Assembly (NCBI GenBank): GCA_947650285.1
Contig: CANTFL010000006.1
Location: 115,570 to 179,569 of the forward strand
Length of the DNA stretch: 64,000 nucleotides
Direction: 5' to 3'
DNA from: Hyaloperonospora brassicae
Lineage: Eukaryota > Oomycota > Peronosporomycetes > Peronosporales > Peronosporaceae
Shown: positions 1 to 11,100 of the stretch, one piece after another
Layout: every line of letters starts with the position of its first letter
Position numbering within the stretch: position 1 is the first letter of the stretch
Program-made: the position numbers and the translations under genes
Notes under the pieces: model-generated
Databases searched by the model: none
Told to the model about the DNA's origin: nothing
What the model saw: the letters and a program-made list of their open reading frames with translations, nothing else

Positions 1-62
1 GCTATGTGTGTGTTGGTGTGTTTGCTCGTGTACTTGTGCGTGAATTGGTGCTGTGCTTCTAG

Positions 63-1361
63 CGTGCAATTGCCGGTCTAATTCTGGAAGCTGAGAAGCT
101 CTGGCGGGAGGAGAATCACCAGTCGTCTACTGAAGTAAATGCTGCATCAATTGCTAACAAGAAGGGTCTTCAAGCAGCATCCACATCTCCTAGCCGCCCT
201 TCTATGCGGCAACGACGTGACAGTCAGGACTCTGTTACTTCGAGTCACTCTACTGCACGTAGTTCTACTGCTGGCGGTACTTTCCGCAGCAGTGGCAGCA
301 ACAATGGCTCGCACGACCCACGCGGATCTCGCACGTGGGGCGGCAATGGGAGCAGCCGCCGCCGAGACCGTGATCCGCGTAGTGGCCGTGGCCGCTTGAA
401 TAAGTGGGACATCCAACCCCAGCAGTCTCGCCCTCCTGGTGCTGTCCCTCCGCAACAGCATTCCCGTTACAATTACCCTGGACAACAACAGGCTGCGCCT
501 AGAGCGCAGGAGCAGCAGCAGATGCCAATGTATGACCGCGGGCCGCAGCGAATGCAAGTGCCCATGCAACAGCAGCAGCAGCCGCATCAATTTCAGCAGC
601 AGCAGCAGCAGCAACCTCACGGTGCACTGAATGCACCACCTTATGATAAGTATGGAGGCCAGCAGAGCTCTATGCCAGAGCAGCAGGGTTACGCCCCGCT
701 TTCAGGCGCTTATTTTTCGGGGCCCCCGCAAGAAGACCCTCGTCGTCTTGGCGATAGCGATCGATTCGTAGGACAAGGAGACCCTTCTAGAGGTGGTTTT
801 GCAGGCGGCAGTTGGCCACCGTCGCAGCAACAGCCATTTCACCAGCAGCAACCGCAGCAGTCGATGCGACAACGCCCAGGCTCTATGACTGGAGACGATT
901 ATAGACCTCCGTATGATCCTTCGCTCTCGCGATATGGCACAGGTATAGGACCTGGTGCAGCTTCAGTCGCTGACGGACCAGGTTCTGTCTCGTACGGCGG
1001 TGTTGCGGATCCGCGTCGAGGAGGCATGCCTGTAGACGCCTCGTATTATCAGGACTTGCCCCAGCAGCAGCAGCAGCAGCAGCCATATCATCATCTTCAG
1101 TCACAGCCGCCGCATGGCGATAGTTTTCCTGCTTATGCACAGGATCCTTATGGACCACCTCAAGGCGAGTTCCAGCAGCGTGGAGCGGGTCGGTCCATGG
1201 CAACGTACGGCTCGGGACAGCAGCAACAGCAGCAGCCACCGCAAGACATGATGCAGCAATACCAGCCGCAGCAGCGTTACCAGGTCGATCACTTGCTTCC
1301 GTCTCCGGCATCGAACGCGAACAACCGTCGCAATCGACGTGGCGGACGCTACCGTCGGTAA
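63..1361 (+). CDS. Q/P/G-rich low-complexity protein, C-terminal exon (5'-partial)
   Basis: The reading frame is open from a likely splice acceptor (AG at 61-62, after a pyrimidine-rich stretch) to TAA at 1359-1361, giving about 432 residues; the upstream exons lie outside the window. If the exon is not spliced, the first in-frame ATG is at 204. The N-terminal part is mixed and helical (LEAEKLWREEN), followed by Ser/Arg/Gly-rich sequence with RGRGRL-like stretches typical of RNA-binding proteins, then about 300 residues dominated by Gln, Pro, Gly and Tyr with several runs of 5-8 glutamines, and a basic RRNRRGGRYRR tail. The poly-Q tracts are CAG runs near 575-612, 1063-1083 and 1220-1235. I do not recognise the family. 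The composition resembles RNA-binding or RNP-granule scaffold proteins, but that is inference. The stop codon overlaps a donor-like GTAAGT, so a further exon is possible. Confidence 0.7.
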   Translation, partial: RAIAGLILEAEKLWREENHQSSTEVNAASIANKKGLQAASTSPSRPSMRQRRDSQDSVTSSHSTARSSTAGGTFRSSGSNNGSHDPRGSRTWGGNGSSRRRDRDPRSGRGRLNKWDIQPQQSRPPGAVPPQQHSRYNYPGQQQAAPRAQEQQQMPMYDRGPQRMQVPMQQQQQPHQFQQQQQQQPHGALNAPPYDKYGGQQSSMPEQQGYAPLSGAYFSGPPQEDPRRLGDSDRFVGQGDPSRGGFAGGSWPPSQQQPFHQQQPQQSMRQRPGSMTGDDYRPPYDPSLSRYGTGIGPGAASVADGPGSVSYGGVADPRRGGMPVDASYYQDLPQQQQQQQPYHHLQSQPPHGDSFPAYAQDPYGPPQGEFQQRGAGRSMATYGSGQQQQQQPPQDMMQQYQPQQRYQVDHLLPSPASNANNRRNRRGGRYRR

Positions 1362-1683
1362 GTCGTTTGCTGCTGAACGCGAATGGTAGAAGTCTGTTCG
1401 GCATTGCACAACCCAACTGAGAGGGCAGGTGGGGCAATGGATCGATCGATCCGTCGCTTGCTGGTTGATTGTCCGTGGTATCGACGGTAAGTTTGGCCGT
1501 AGTGGTGACCCTCGTAGCTCCTGGTAAGCTGGATGAACACATTGACGATGGACGAATGCCCCTCTATTGAACCTCCCAGTTGTTAGTTCTACGTAGGCAA
1601 CCCGAAGAAGAAGAGGAAGAACGATAAAAAAGGTCAATACAGACTTACGTCTCACGCCACCTCGAGCCGATTGCAAGTCGACA

Positions 1684-3705
1684 TTACAGCTCGCCAATCC
1701 GTTCAGCAATCTCCATGATACTGGACGTGATATTCTCGGGCACGCGATCGTACGCACGAGCAGCGACGAGAAGCACGTCACGGATGAGTGCATGGTTCCC
1801 CATGATATCAACGTGGTCCGCCGTCTCAGGTCCGCCCCGTGCATCAAACAACATGGACACGGGGTTGTGGCTATACTCTCGAACACGAACATGGACTCCT
1901 CCCGGGTTGAACTTTCGAGTCCGCCAGCCACTGGCACACATGAGACCCAAAGACACAAGAGGCACTGTGCCATCGCCGTCAGTGTACCGGATCCCGCCCT
2001 TGATATATGGCAGGTCGCTGATTTCCGTGTTGAACACGTACGGGGCCACCCGCTTGCCGTTCACATACACGCTCTCTTCTTGCAACGGGTTGTCTCCATA
2101 CGAGTACCCTCGTTCTGCAGGTTTGCCCACCCCGTAGAAACAGAAGATCTTCAAGCTCGGCGCTTTCGGCAGCGTGGTTTCCAGCGGATTTGTCCAGTAC
2201 TTGGCCTGATCGTACTCGGGAAGTGACGGGTCGTCGGCGATGCCAGTGCTGAACCACGAGCTAAAAGTGGCGAGGTACGGGTCCAGTTCTCCCAGTAAGT
2301 GATGCACGTCTCCTGCAGTGATGTTCTCATGCGTGGCATTGATGAAGCGAACGATCTGGCCACCGGAGCCATAGCGCTCGACGTGCTCCTCTACTTTTTG
2401 CGGGTCCACCGTCGAGTTCTTTCCAGTAGATAGCGGCGACGCAGACACAATGTCATCGGGTGCGGAATTGACTGTGCCCCAGATGCGATCCCCACCCATC
2501 GGCAGCATCGCAAAGACACTCGACCACGATCGTGCCAGCTGCGCACGCGCTGGTACACTGAAGAAATAGCCCAGGAACTTGGACAAGCCGCCGAGCTCTG
2601 CCGTGTCTTTCATCTCGCCCGACATCAACGCACTGATCGTCTTGACTACGCCCAGCGTCGGTCCTGCGATGTTGACAAACGCTTCAATGTTCTGCTCCAC
2701 CCACTGGTCGCCTCCCTGCCCTCCACGATCGCTTTCGACCCACTTTAAAAAGTGGAAAAACACCTGCATCGCGTACGAGTGCGTGACCAGCATGACTTTT
2801 TGGCCGCTGGACGACGCGCGCGCCATTTCGATCGTGTACTTGAGCTTGGTAAAGTACGCGTCGCGCTTTTCCAGCAAGTGCGGCATCAGTCTCCAGTCGT
2901 ACGCGGCCATGTACAGATTGTTGCTGTCGTAGCCAATCTCGGCGAGGTTCTCCACCATCTTGCCCCAGACCCAGAAGCCACCGATCAAGTAGTCGGCGGC
3001 TTCCAGGCCTTTGGCAGCCCGCAGCTTGATGCCGTCGGGGTCCGTACCAGTCGAGCGGTTGAGCATCATGTGCTCGAGCCAGCACCTTTGGTTCATCATA
3101 AACTGCTGCAGCATTCGCGAGGTGCCCCACATCCGCTGTCGAAAGTAGGCCTTGCTGCAGGCGCTTCCGTTCCAGATTTCCAGCCCCGTGGACGTGAAGC
3201 CTGGCAGCAACACGACTGGGGAGCGGGCCGTGATGTTCTCGTCCTGGAACAACTGGAGCCCGGGACGCACTTCGGCCGGTCCAAGCAGACTCGGCCGGTG
3301 GTCGAACGCGGCCAAGAGCTCTTCCCGGACGTTCACGGACCAGTTAAAGTTGTCAAACAGCTCGCGCACTTTGAGCAGCGAGTGCTCCGTGATCAGCGGC
3401 GTCTCGAGGTAATAGCTCTGCACGCCAATGACGGCCGCGACGCCAATGACAATCCCGCCCAAGATGGAGAAAATGCGCTTCCGCGCCAACTGCGCAGCCG
3501 CGCGGGCGTGCCAACTCTCTGTGCGGTGCAGAGATTCGGTCGCGCGCTCGAACTTTTGTTCGCTCTCGTGCTCTCGGCGCGTGGCCGCGTCCAGTGCGCC
3601 TTTGGCTGCAGAAGGAGATGACGCCGACGACGTCGGTGGGGACTTGTCACGTGTTGACTGCCCATGAGGTTTGCGCTTCCTGACGCTTGAGGCGGTCACT
3701 GTCAT
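1684..3705 (-). CDS. Phospholipid:diacylglycerol / lecithin:cholesterol acyltransferase family protein
   Basis: The product is a 673-residue PDAT/LCAT-family acyltransferase, expected to transfer an acyl chain from phospholipid to diacylglycerol in the ER and so make triacylglycerol. The ATG at 3705 is chosen because upstream sequence in the frame is low-complexity. A basic Ser-rich cytosolic head is followed by one membrane segment at about residues 79-97 (ILGGIVIGVAAVIGV), the usual PDAT topology. The lumenal domain has the family blocks: LLPGFTSTGLEIW, the W/C-rich lid with MWGTSRM, YMAAYDWRL, the nucleophile motif VTHSYAMQ (Ser about 310), DGDGTVPLVSLG with the catalytic Asp, and ADHVDIMG with the His. 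The residues after the nucleophile (SYA) differ from the more common SMG. It is a single exon upstream of the HSP60 3' end on the same strand. Family assignment is firm; choice of PDAT over LCAT is inferred from the N-terminal anchor and length. Confidence 0.9.
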   Translation of the reverse strand: MTVTASSVRKRKPHGQSTRDKSPPTSSASSPSAAKGALDAATRREHESEQKFERATESLHRTESWHARAAAQLARKRIFSILGGIVIGVAAVIGVQSYYLETPLITEHSLLKVRELFDNFNWSVNVREELLAAFDHRPSLLGPAEVRPGLQLFQDENITARSPVVLLPGFTSTGLEIWNGSACSKAYFRQRMWGTSRMLQQFMMNQRCWLEHMMLNRSTGTDPDGIKLRAAKGLEAADYLIGGFWVWGKMVENLAEIGYDSNNLYMAAYDWRLMPHLLEKRDAYFTKLKYTIEMARASSSGQKVMLVTHSYAMQVFFHFLKWVESDRGGQGGDQWVEQNIEAFVNIAGPTLGVVKTISALMSGEMKDTAELGGLSKFLGYFFSVPARAQLARSWSSVFAMLPMGGDRIWGTVNSAPDDIVSASPLSTGKNSTVDPQKVEEHVERYGSGGQIVRFINATHENITAGDVHHLLGELDPYLATFSSWFSTGIADDPSLPEYDQAKYWTNPLETTLPKAPSLKIFCFYGVGKPAERGYSYGDNPLQEESVYVNGKRVAPYVFNTEISDLPYIKGGIRYTDGDGTVPLVSLGLMCASGWRTRKFNPGGVHVRVREYSHNPVSMLFDARGGPETADHVDIMGNHALIRDVLLVAARAYDRVPENITSSIMEIAERIGEL

Positions 3706-4212
3706 GAGCAGAAATAGACCGAAATAGACACACAGAGAGAGAGAGAGCGGTGGGCGAGTGGAGACGCAAACAGTGCCTCGAGATGCACTGCGCTGATGAC
3801 GGCCTGACGTACTTTCGACGAAGATCTCGAGTGCCCGAGACGGCCGAATCGTCAACACAAGTTGGACTCGTTTATGTGCGGTGAGAACTGATTTGAAGGG
3901 GTCAGACAGGTGCGCGTCATGTGCGACCGTCCGCGTCGTGTCTGTCGTGACGACGTCGCGTCACGTCGAGACGTGCACACACCGTGTATACACTGAGAGC
4001 CACGGTATCTGCACACAGTGCGTATACGTTGTGAGCTACTGATTCTATTGTGCGTTAACCTGTCGCCCTTGTATACAGACAGACAGAGCTCCCTAGAAGC
4101 GAGACGTCTGGCCTTCTCCGTCGATCGCTTCGCTCGCTCACTTGCCCCGACGCGCCGCAAGACGCCCGGCACCACCACGCTGGATACCAATGTGACTGGC
4201 TCACTCGAATAC

Positions 4213-4227
4213 TTACATCATGCCGCC

Positions 4228-4258
<31 letters not shown>

Positions 4259-5955
4259 CCGCCCATCGGCGGGGCCCCGCCCTTCTCCTCCGGGAGGTCC
4301 GCAATCAGCGCCTCGGCCGTCATCATGAGCGACGCCACGCTCGACGCGTCCACGAGGCCCGTGCGCACCACCTTGGTCGGGTCAATGATGCCAGCGTCCA
4401 CCAAGTTGACGTACTCGCCCGTCTGCGCGTTGAACCCGAGCTCGGGCGAGTCGCTCTCCAGCATCTTGCCCACGACGACCGCGCCCTCGTGGCCAGCGTT
4501 CTTGGCAATCTGCGTCGCGGGCGCACGGCACGCGCGCTCGACAATCTCCACGCCCACCTTCTGGTCCAAGTTGGCGCACGAGTCGTACAGCGTCGAGAGC
4601 GAGCGCGACGCCCACAAGAGCGCGGCGCCGCCGCCCGGCACAATGCCTTCGGCCACGGCCGCACGCGTCGCGTTGAGCGCGTCGACAACGCGGTCCTTCT
4701 TCTCGCTGACCTCGACTTCGCTCGCGCCGCCCACTTTGATCACTGCAACGCCGCCGCTCAGCTTGGCCAGGCGCTCCTGCAGCTTCTCCTTCTCGTACTC
4801 GGACGTCGTGCTTTCGATCGACGCGCGCAGCAGATTGCTGCGCTCTTCCACGGCCTCTGTCGACCCGGCGCCGTCCAGCATGAGCGTGTCGTCCTTGGTG
4901 ACCGTCACCTTCTTGGCGCTGCCCAGCATCTCGGGCGTCGCCGTCTCGAGGCGGTGGCCCAAGTCCTCCGAGATGACCGTCGCGCCCGTGAGCACGGCCA
5001 TGTCCTGGAGACTGGCCTTGCGGTTGTCGCCAAAGCCGGGCGCCTTGACCGCGCACACCTTGACACCGCCGCGGATCTTGTTGATCACGAGCGCCGCCAG
5101 CGCTTCGCTCTCGACGTCTTCCGCAATGATCAAGAGCGGCCGCTGCTGCTTCACGACCGTCTCGAGCATGGGGATGATGGCCTGGAGGCTCGAGACCTTC
5201 TTTTCCACCAAGAGAATAAACGGATTCTCCATCTCGCACGCCTGTGTCTTGTTGTCCGTGACAAAGTAGGGCGAAATGAACCCGCGGTCAAACTTCATGC
5301 CCTCGACCACCTCGAGCTCGTTCAGCAGCGTCTTGCCGTCCTGGACCGTGATCACGCCCTCTTTGCCCACGCGCTCCATCGCGTCGCTAATCAGAGCGCC
5401 AATCTCAGTCTCCGAGTTGGCCGAAATCGTCGCCACTTGCGCCACCTTTTCCTTGTCCTGCACGTCCATCGACAGCTGCTGCAGGCCGTGCACCACGTGG
5501 TCGACCGCCAGCTGAATCCCGCGCCGCAAGTCGGTCGGGTTCATGCCGGCCGCCACGCTCTTGCAGCCCTCGCTAAAGATCGCGCGCGTGAGCACAGTGG
5601 CCGACGTCGTGCCGTCGCCCGCCGCGTCGTTCGTGCTGCTGGCCACCGACCGCACGAGCTGCGCGCCCATGTTCTCAAACTTGTCGGCCAACTCGACGCT
5701 GCGCGCGACCGTCACGCCGTCTTTCGTGATCTTGGGCGCGCCGTACGACTGCTCAATCACCACGTTGCGGCCCTTGGGGCCCAGCGTCACCTGCACGGCG
5801 TTCGCCAGCTGGTCGGCGCCCTGGAGCATTGCAGCGCGGCCTTCGACGCCAAAGCGAATGTCTTTGCCGGTCGAGAAGCACAGGCGCTGACTGGACGGGC
5901 GACGGGCCGCGCGCGCAGCGGCTTTCGGAGCGGCAAGGGCAACGGAAAGGTTCAT
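4213..5955 (-). CDS. HSP60: Mitochondrial chaperonin HSP60 (GroEL type)
   Basis: This 580-residue type I chaperonin forms the ATP-driven folding chamber of the mitochondrial matrix. The start at 5955 gives an Arg/Ala-rich presequence of about 30 residues ([19 protein letters not shown]), followed by the mature start [14 protein letters not shown]. Signature blocks are present in order: [14 protein letters not shown], the ATP-binding [18 protein letters not shown], the apical [18 protein letters not shown], the PGGGAALL block, and the C-terminal GGM repeat tail ending in MM. Length and blocks match the family closely and there is no break. An upstream TTCTAGAA (6191-6198) could be a heat-shock element. 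The opposite strand is open for 758 codons across the gene, which I take as a codon-bias shadow. Confidence 0.97.
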
Positions 5956-6190
5956 GCTTCTGATATGTTTGTTTCCTGTGATCTGGGGGCGGTGCACGAG
6001 GGAAATTGCGGAATGACTCGACTGGGGGATGGATCGTGGAGTCGGTGGGTGGGTGTGTATCTTTTTGTGTGGTGGAGCTCGAGTGGGACGCTTCGAGTCG
6101 GACAAGCTGTCCACGGCGACTTGGTCTCGCCAGTGCACTTGGCGCAAGTGTCGATGGCACTAGGAAAGAGTGACCTTGAACTCGAGACTG

Positions 6191-6198
6191 TTCTAGAA
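6191..6198. promoter_or_regulatory. Candidate minimal heat-shock element upstream of HSP60
   Basis: The palindrome TTCTAGAA has the nTTCnnGAAn pattern bound by heat-shock factor and lies about 235 bp upstream of the HSP60 start codon. Only two abutting units are clear; a third is absent, so this is suggestive only. Confidence 0.35.
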
Positions 6199-6299
6199 CG
6201 CTCGATCGAGCGAGGCGCAAGCGGCAAGGGACGGTTGTACCAGGTGTGCGGCCACCTTAAAATCGACCGTGACGACCGAGAGCGCGGCGGTTGACCGAA

Positions 6300-8190
6300 A
6301 GTAGCGCTACGCCCTGTCGCCGTCCCCTGCCTCTCGCTCCTGCATGTCCTGGATGAAAGTGCAAAATCGTACACAAGTGGAGGCATGTCGACATTGCAAT
6401 ACTACAGAAGGGCGCCAATGTCACGATATGCGCCGCAAATGGTGCACAGGTCTCATTCGCATCCAAAAAAGACAAGACGTTTCGAAAACATGCATCTCGA
6501 AAACAACAATCCCTACAATAAACTGGTTACCAACGCGTTTTCCATCCACGCTGTCCGTTTGCTACGTGATCGATCAGCCATTTCAGTCAGCACGTGCGTC
6601 ATTGTCCATATGTATGCGATGCATACGATGCACTCGCGCTCACGCACAATATGTCTCTTTCGTTGTGACAAACACGTCAAAAATCCAAAGGCCATTGTGG
6701 CTGCTAGTCGACCCACCTGTCGATATCCAAGCGACAAACAGATATCCTGTGCACTGAGACGTGTCGCCTTGCCATGCGTGCAGCTCTGCTCTGCTTCTCC
6801 ATCTCTTCGGGCAGCTCGCTGCACTTGTGTGCACGTGTGAGCAACACCAGTTCCTCGTCGCCACACGGGTGCGCCTCAGCTGCTCGTCTCAAATGACCAA
6901 AGTCACATTGACAGCATCATTTTTCACATGTCATAATGAGCCAATGTACACTGCGCAACGAGGTCCTCGCAAGCTTTCCTCATCACTCGCTCATTGTGCT
7001 CATGCAACCGCCTAGCACAGATTGCTACAGCGACGGTATCGGTGCGAGCACCCACTTTTTCCAGATTACCACCACTGCTGTCCGCTTCGTGCTGGTGCTC
7101 AAACTTGTAACCTCACTTTATTCTTTGCGCTAGTGGACGTGAGCGCAGTACCTCACCCAAATGAACTCTGGAACTTGACGTCGGTCGTGCCTCGTATCGA
7201 TATCTGATGGTAAATGTCTTGTACGAAAATCAACAGTGCCCATGTCTCTTGCAGCTCGGCCGTCGTTGGCATGTACACCGCCTAAGTCTAGCCGAGTGTG
7301 GCTTTCTGCTCGCCAAAAGAGGAGAATCGGTCTCGTTTCGAATCACGGTATCATCACGTCTTCCCCACTGCCTTCCTGCCGATTACTGACTCTTGTTCAC
7401 ATTCTGTTCGGTAAACACTTTGCACCAAACGAAGTCCTTTGACGCGCTGAGCCACATCATCCTGTTTGTTCGGCGCTTTTCGATTCCACCGGTACTGCAA
7501 GCGTTGACAATGCCTTGATCCATAACTTGCTTGAGACAAGCGGCTTTGCGCGGTGAGATGCGATGCCAACATCTCGAACCGACGGGTACCCCCTTTGCCA
7601 AATAGGGAGACCTTGTTATCGATAGGCACTTCTATCATGGTGATAGACCTCGATATGCCGACACATGGCGTTATGCTGAGCGCTAGTGCTTTGGCACGCA
7701 TGGCCTTCCGACAGTATCTGTGCGTTACGATGTCACGCCGCTAGCTTCTCTGGATTGAGCTTGAGCTAGACATGGAATCGCCGCACCTGGCCTTGCAGCA
7801 GAATAGCAACGCAAGGGCGCGTAATCCGAGCATCAAGTGGCGGGCGTCAGCTACTCACCACTGCAACACGCAGTCGAACTGTGACGTTCACATCCATCAG
7901 TGTCAGACGTAACAGACATCCAGGCAATCCGGCACGCAAGTCATATTGTCCTTCCTTGCTGTCGCCTGCCGTCAGCCTTTGCGCTTTCGTAGTTGCTTCA
8001 TCTCATTCATCTTCACTCTCCTCTCCTTTCAAATCTGTCTTCCTATCCGTGGTAAGTGAAGAAATGGTACCGCTGGTCTCTTCTGCGTCAAACACATCAC
8101 ACCACGTGCCGCTTCTTGCTCGTATGCATGCGCCGTCACTACGCTGCACTCCTTGCACTCCCCTGTGCAGCAACATGTCTATACAAGCCC
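6300..8190. other. Intergenic region without a supported gene
   Basis: Between the HSP60 5' flank and the 3' end of the coiled-coil gene there are only short overlapping frames with no recognisable domain, no splice-consistent extension and no clear codon bias. The left part should contain the HSP60 promoter and the right part the 3' untranslated region of the coiled-coil gene. Confidence 0.5.
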
Positions 8191-8194
8191 CTCA

Positions 8195-11100
8195 CTACAT
8201 TGAGTCGTGCTCAGTTTCAGTGCTTCTCTCGCCGTCACCGAAGACATTAATGACGGATGTCGTGACAACGGCTGTTGAAGCTGCTGTCTCCACACTGCTT
8301 ACCACAGTTGCTGATGTTACAGCCGGCATGTCCAACAGGATAGACATATTCTGCTTTGTCTCTTGCACAGAAACAATCTCACTGTGCTCCGATAGCTCGT
8401 GTATCGACATTCGAGTACCCCCCGAGCTCTCTGTAAGACTTGTTCCCGCAGGCAATGCAACGTCTGCTTCGTCAGCGGCTGTTGTGGCTGCAGCGGCACT
8501 GCTGCTCGACTCCGAAACACCAGGCTGCGCGTTCAGCACACCGATTGAGGTGCCTGCGACGTCAATAGACGATCCTAGACCGCTGAACGCGTCATTGGAC
8601 GCACCTGTCGAGATATGCTCTACTGGCACAGCACCGGCCGATATACCGGACAGCTTCAGACCACCAAACATATCGTCGCTTGTTGCATCCATCGAGACAT
8701 GCGGCACAGTCGCCGCTGTCGTTGCAGAGACTGAGCCGCTACTCAGTTTCAACCCGCCAAACATGTCAACAGATTCTGTCTTTGTCTCTGCAGTAGACTC
8801 CGTCTGTACACTTGCTCCTAAGCTGACCCCGCTGGAGCTCAACTGCAGCCCGCTAAACATACTACCGTCGTCGACAGGAGCATACGCGCCTAAGTCTACG
8901 GCTCTAGTTGCCGTTTCGTCAGACGTTCGCTCGTTTTCATTGTCTCCTTCTGTCACTTTGTTCGGTGAACAAAAGGAGGATGTGCTGACCTGAAAGTCGC
9001 CACTCATTTGCAATCCTCCGAAAAGCGATCCAGACGCCGATGGCGCAACTAGACTAGCACTGTTGTTAGACGCCCCAGGGTTGCCGAAGAACGAGTCTTT
9101 CATTTCAGAGGATGTAGGTGAGATGACTTCAAATTTGGCAGGAGCCACCGCTTCTTTCAATTCAAGACCTCCACCCACGTTTGCCTCCATCGCCTGAACC
9201 TCCGTCATTCGGATCTTGGCCGAACTCTTTGACGAACAACTTGAGCCACGACTCATCTGAAGTCCACCGTTCAACGAGTCGCGCGTCACGAAACCAGCTC
9301 CTATCTCGTGAGGTGATTCCACCAAAATACTGCCTGCCCCGGCTTCAATAATGGAAGAGTTACCAGCGTTAACAGCGAGTCCTTCAGACGCAATCAGTGC
9401 TATCGCGGCATCGCTTCCCTCTAGAGAGCCAAGCTGGGTAGACATAGTGCTCTCCTGCTCACGAAGTAAATGCAGTTCGTCCTTGTAATGCGCGGCGGTA
9501 TCGTAATCCTCGCGCTCAGACTCCAGCTCGATCTGTTCATCTACTTTCACAACTCGCTCGTAAGATCCTGCTAGAGAGTGCGTCACGTCACCGAGACTTT
9601 GCACTGCACTCACAGGGCTCATCATTTCGCTGTGCGTGTACTCCACTTGACCGTCATCACTTGCCTCACTTGAGTACTCACGGCTACCCGACTCTCCCAT
9701 ATCCGCCGATACAGACTCGCCCTCATCATCATCATCGTCGTCTGAAGCCACCTCCTCTGACACCGAGGCTTCTATTGTCTGCTGGCGCTCCTTCAGCATC
9801 TCCACCTGATCGTCAAGCTTTGCAGCCAAGTCGTACTCCTCGTTCGTCGTCGCCTCTTGAATACGAGACTCGAGCTGAAGCAGTTCCGCAGCAATCTCCT
9901 CCAAGACATGGCTACTGTCTTCGGTATCCTTATCATCCGTATCCAATTTGTGCACATCAGCCAGCTTTTCAACGAGGCTAGACCGCTCGTTGCCTTTCTT
10001 GTCTTCACCGTCGAGCGAATCGTCGTCATCATTGTCGTCCTCAGCTTCGTCGTCCTTCGTGGGGTCAGACACGTCGTACTTCTTTTCCAGTGTTTCGACT
10101 TGAAGAATGCATGCATCGTACTCAGCCTGAACCAAAAGCAGTGCCGATGACCGAAAGTCGATGCCATCGTTTGCAGCGTCTCCCTCACTCTTGCATTTCT
10201 CGATCTTTCGCAACGCCGTTCGCAAGCTTTTTTCTTCTTTCCACAACTCCGCCAAAGTCGCAAGTTCCAGGTGCTTCTCCATCTCTTTCAACTCCTTCTT
10301 TTTCTCTTCGTACTCCACTTCACGTCTGTCAATACGCTCCTTCAAGTCTTGGAGCTCCATCTCTACCACCTCTACCATCTCCTCAGCTGTTGAACGGTCC
10401 TTTTCTAGCGCCTTAATATCTTTGGAAATGCGCGCCGCTTCCTTAAAGTTACGCTGCGCGGCAGCTACCTTCTTTTCTTGCTCCAAGCGCGGAATCATTG
10501 TCTCTGCGGATGCAATGGCATTTCGGTGGATCGACATAGACTTCTCGAGCTCTTCGAATTGATTATTCAGCATCGTGAAGCTCTGTTCCGCCACCACAGC
10601 AGCATCATTCAGTGAACTGAGTTCTGCGGTCTGTTGCTTCTTGCGGATTAGAGATTGCTCACGACGGGTCTCTTGCAATTCCAGCACGTTCGCCAGTAAG
10701 GACGCAGCACGCATCTCTTTTTTGACAGTACCTATACGATTGCCGATCACCGATATGTTGTCTGCGTACTGTTTCAGCTTGTCATGGAACTCTTGGCGCT
10801 GCTTCTCGAGATGGTCACCATCCGACTCGACTTCTGCCTTGGTCTTTTTGATACCGTTTTCACGATCAGCAATACGCTTTAGCTGGCGAGAATAACGTTT
10901 GCGAACTGTGTTGATCTCGCGCTGAGCAGTGTCAATGGCCGACTGAATCCTTCGAACCCGCTCCAGCTTCTTCTTTAGTTGGAGCTCAAGCTCGCGCACC
11001 TCGTCTTCAACGGCCTTCTTCTCCTCGATCAATCGTGCCTGGACACCAAACTCAGAGCTGCACTGACCCTCAATGGTGGCCTCAATCTCTGACTTTTCAG

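Noticed and set aside
4018..6294. 758-codon open frame on the plus strand opposite HSP60
   Set aside because: It mirrors the HSP60 coding frame exactly, is rich in His/Arg/Ala/Leu as expected from reverse-complemented GC-biased codons, and has no domain.
7881..8993. 370-codon plus-strand frame
   Set aside because: It overlaps the coiled-coil gene's Ser/Thr-rich end in antisense; the minus frame has the conserved repeated motifs.
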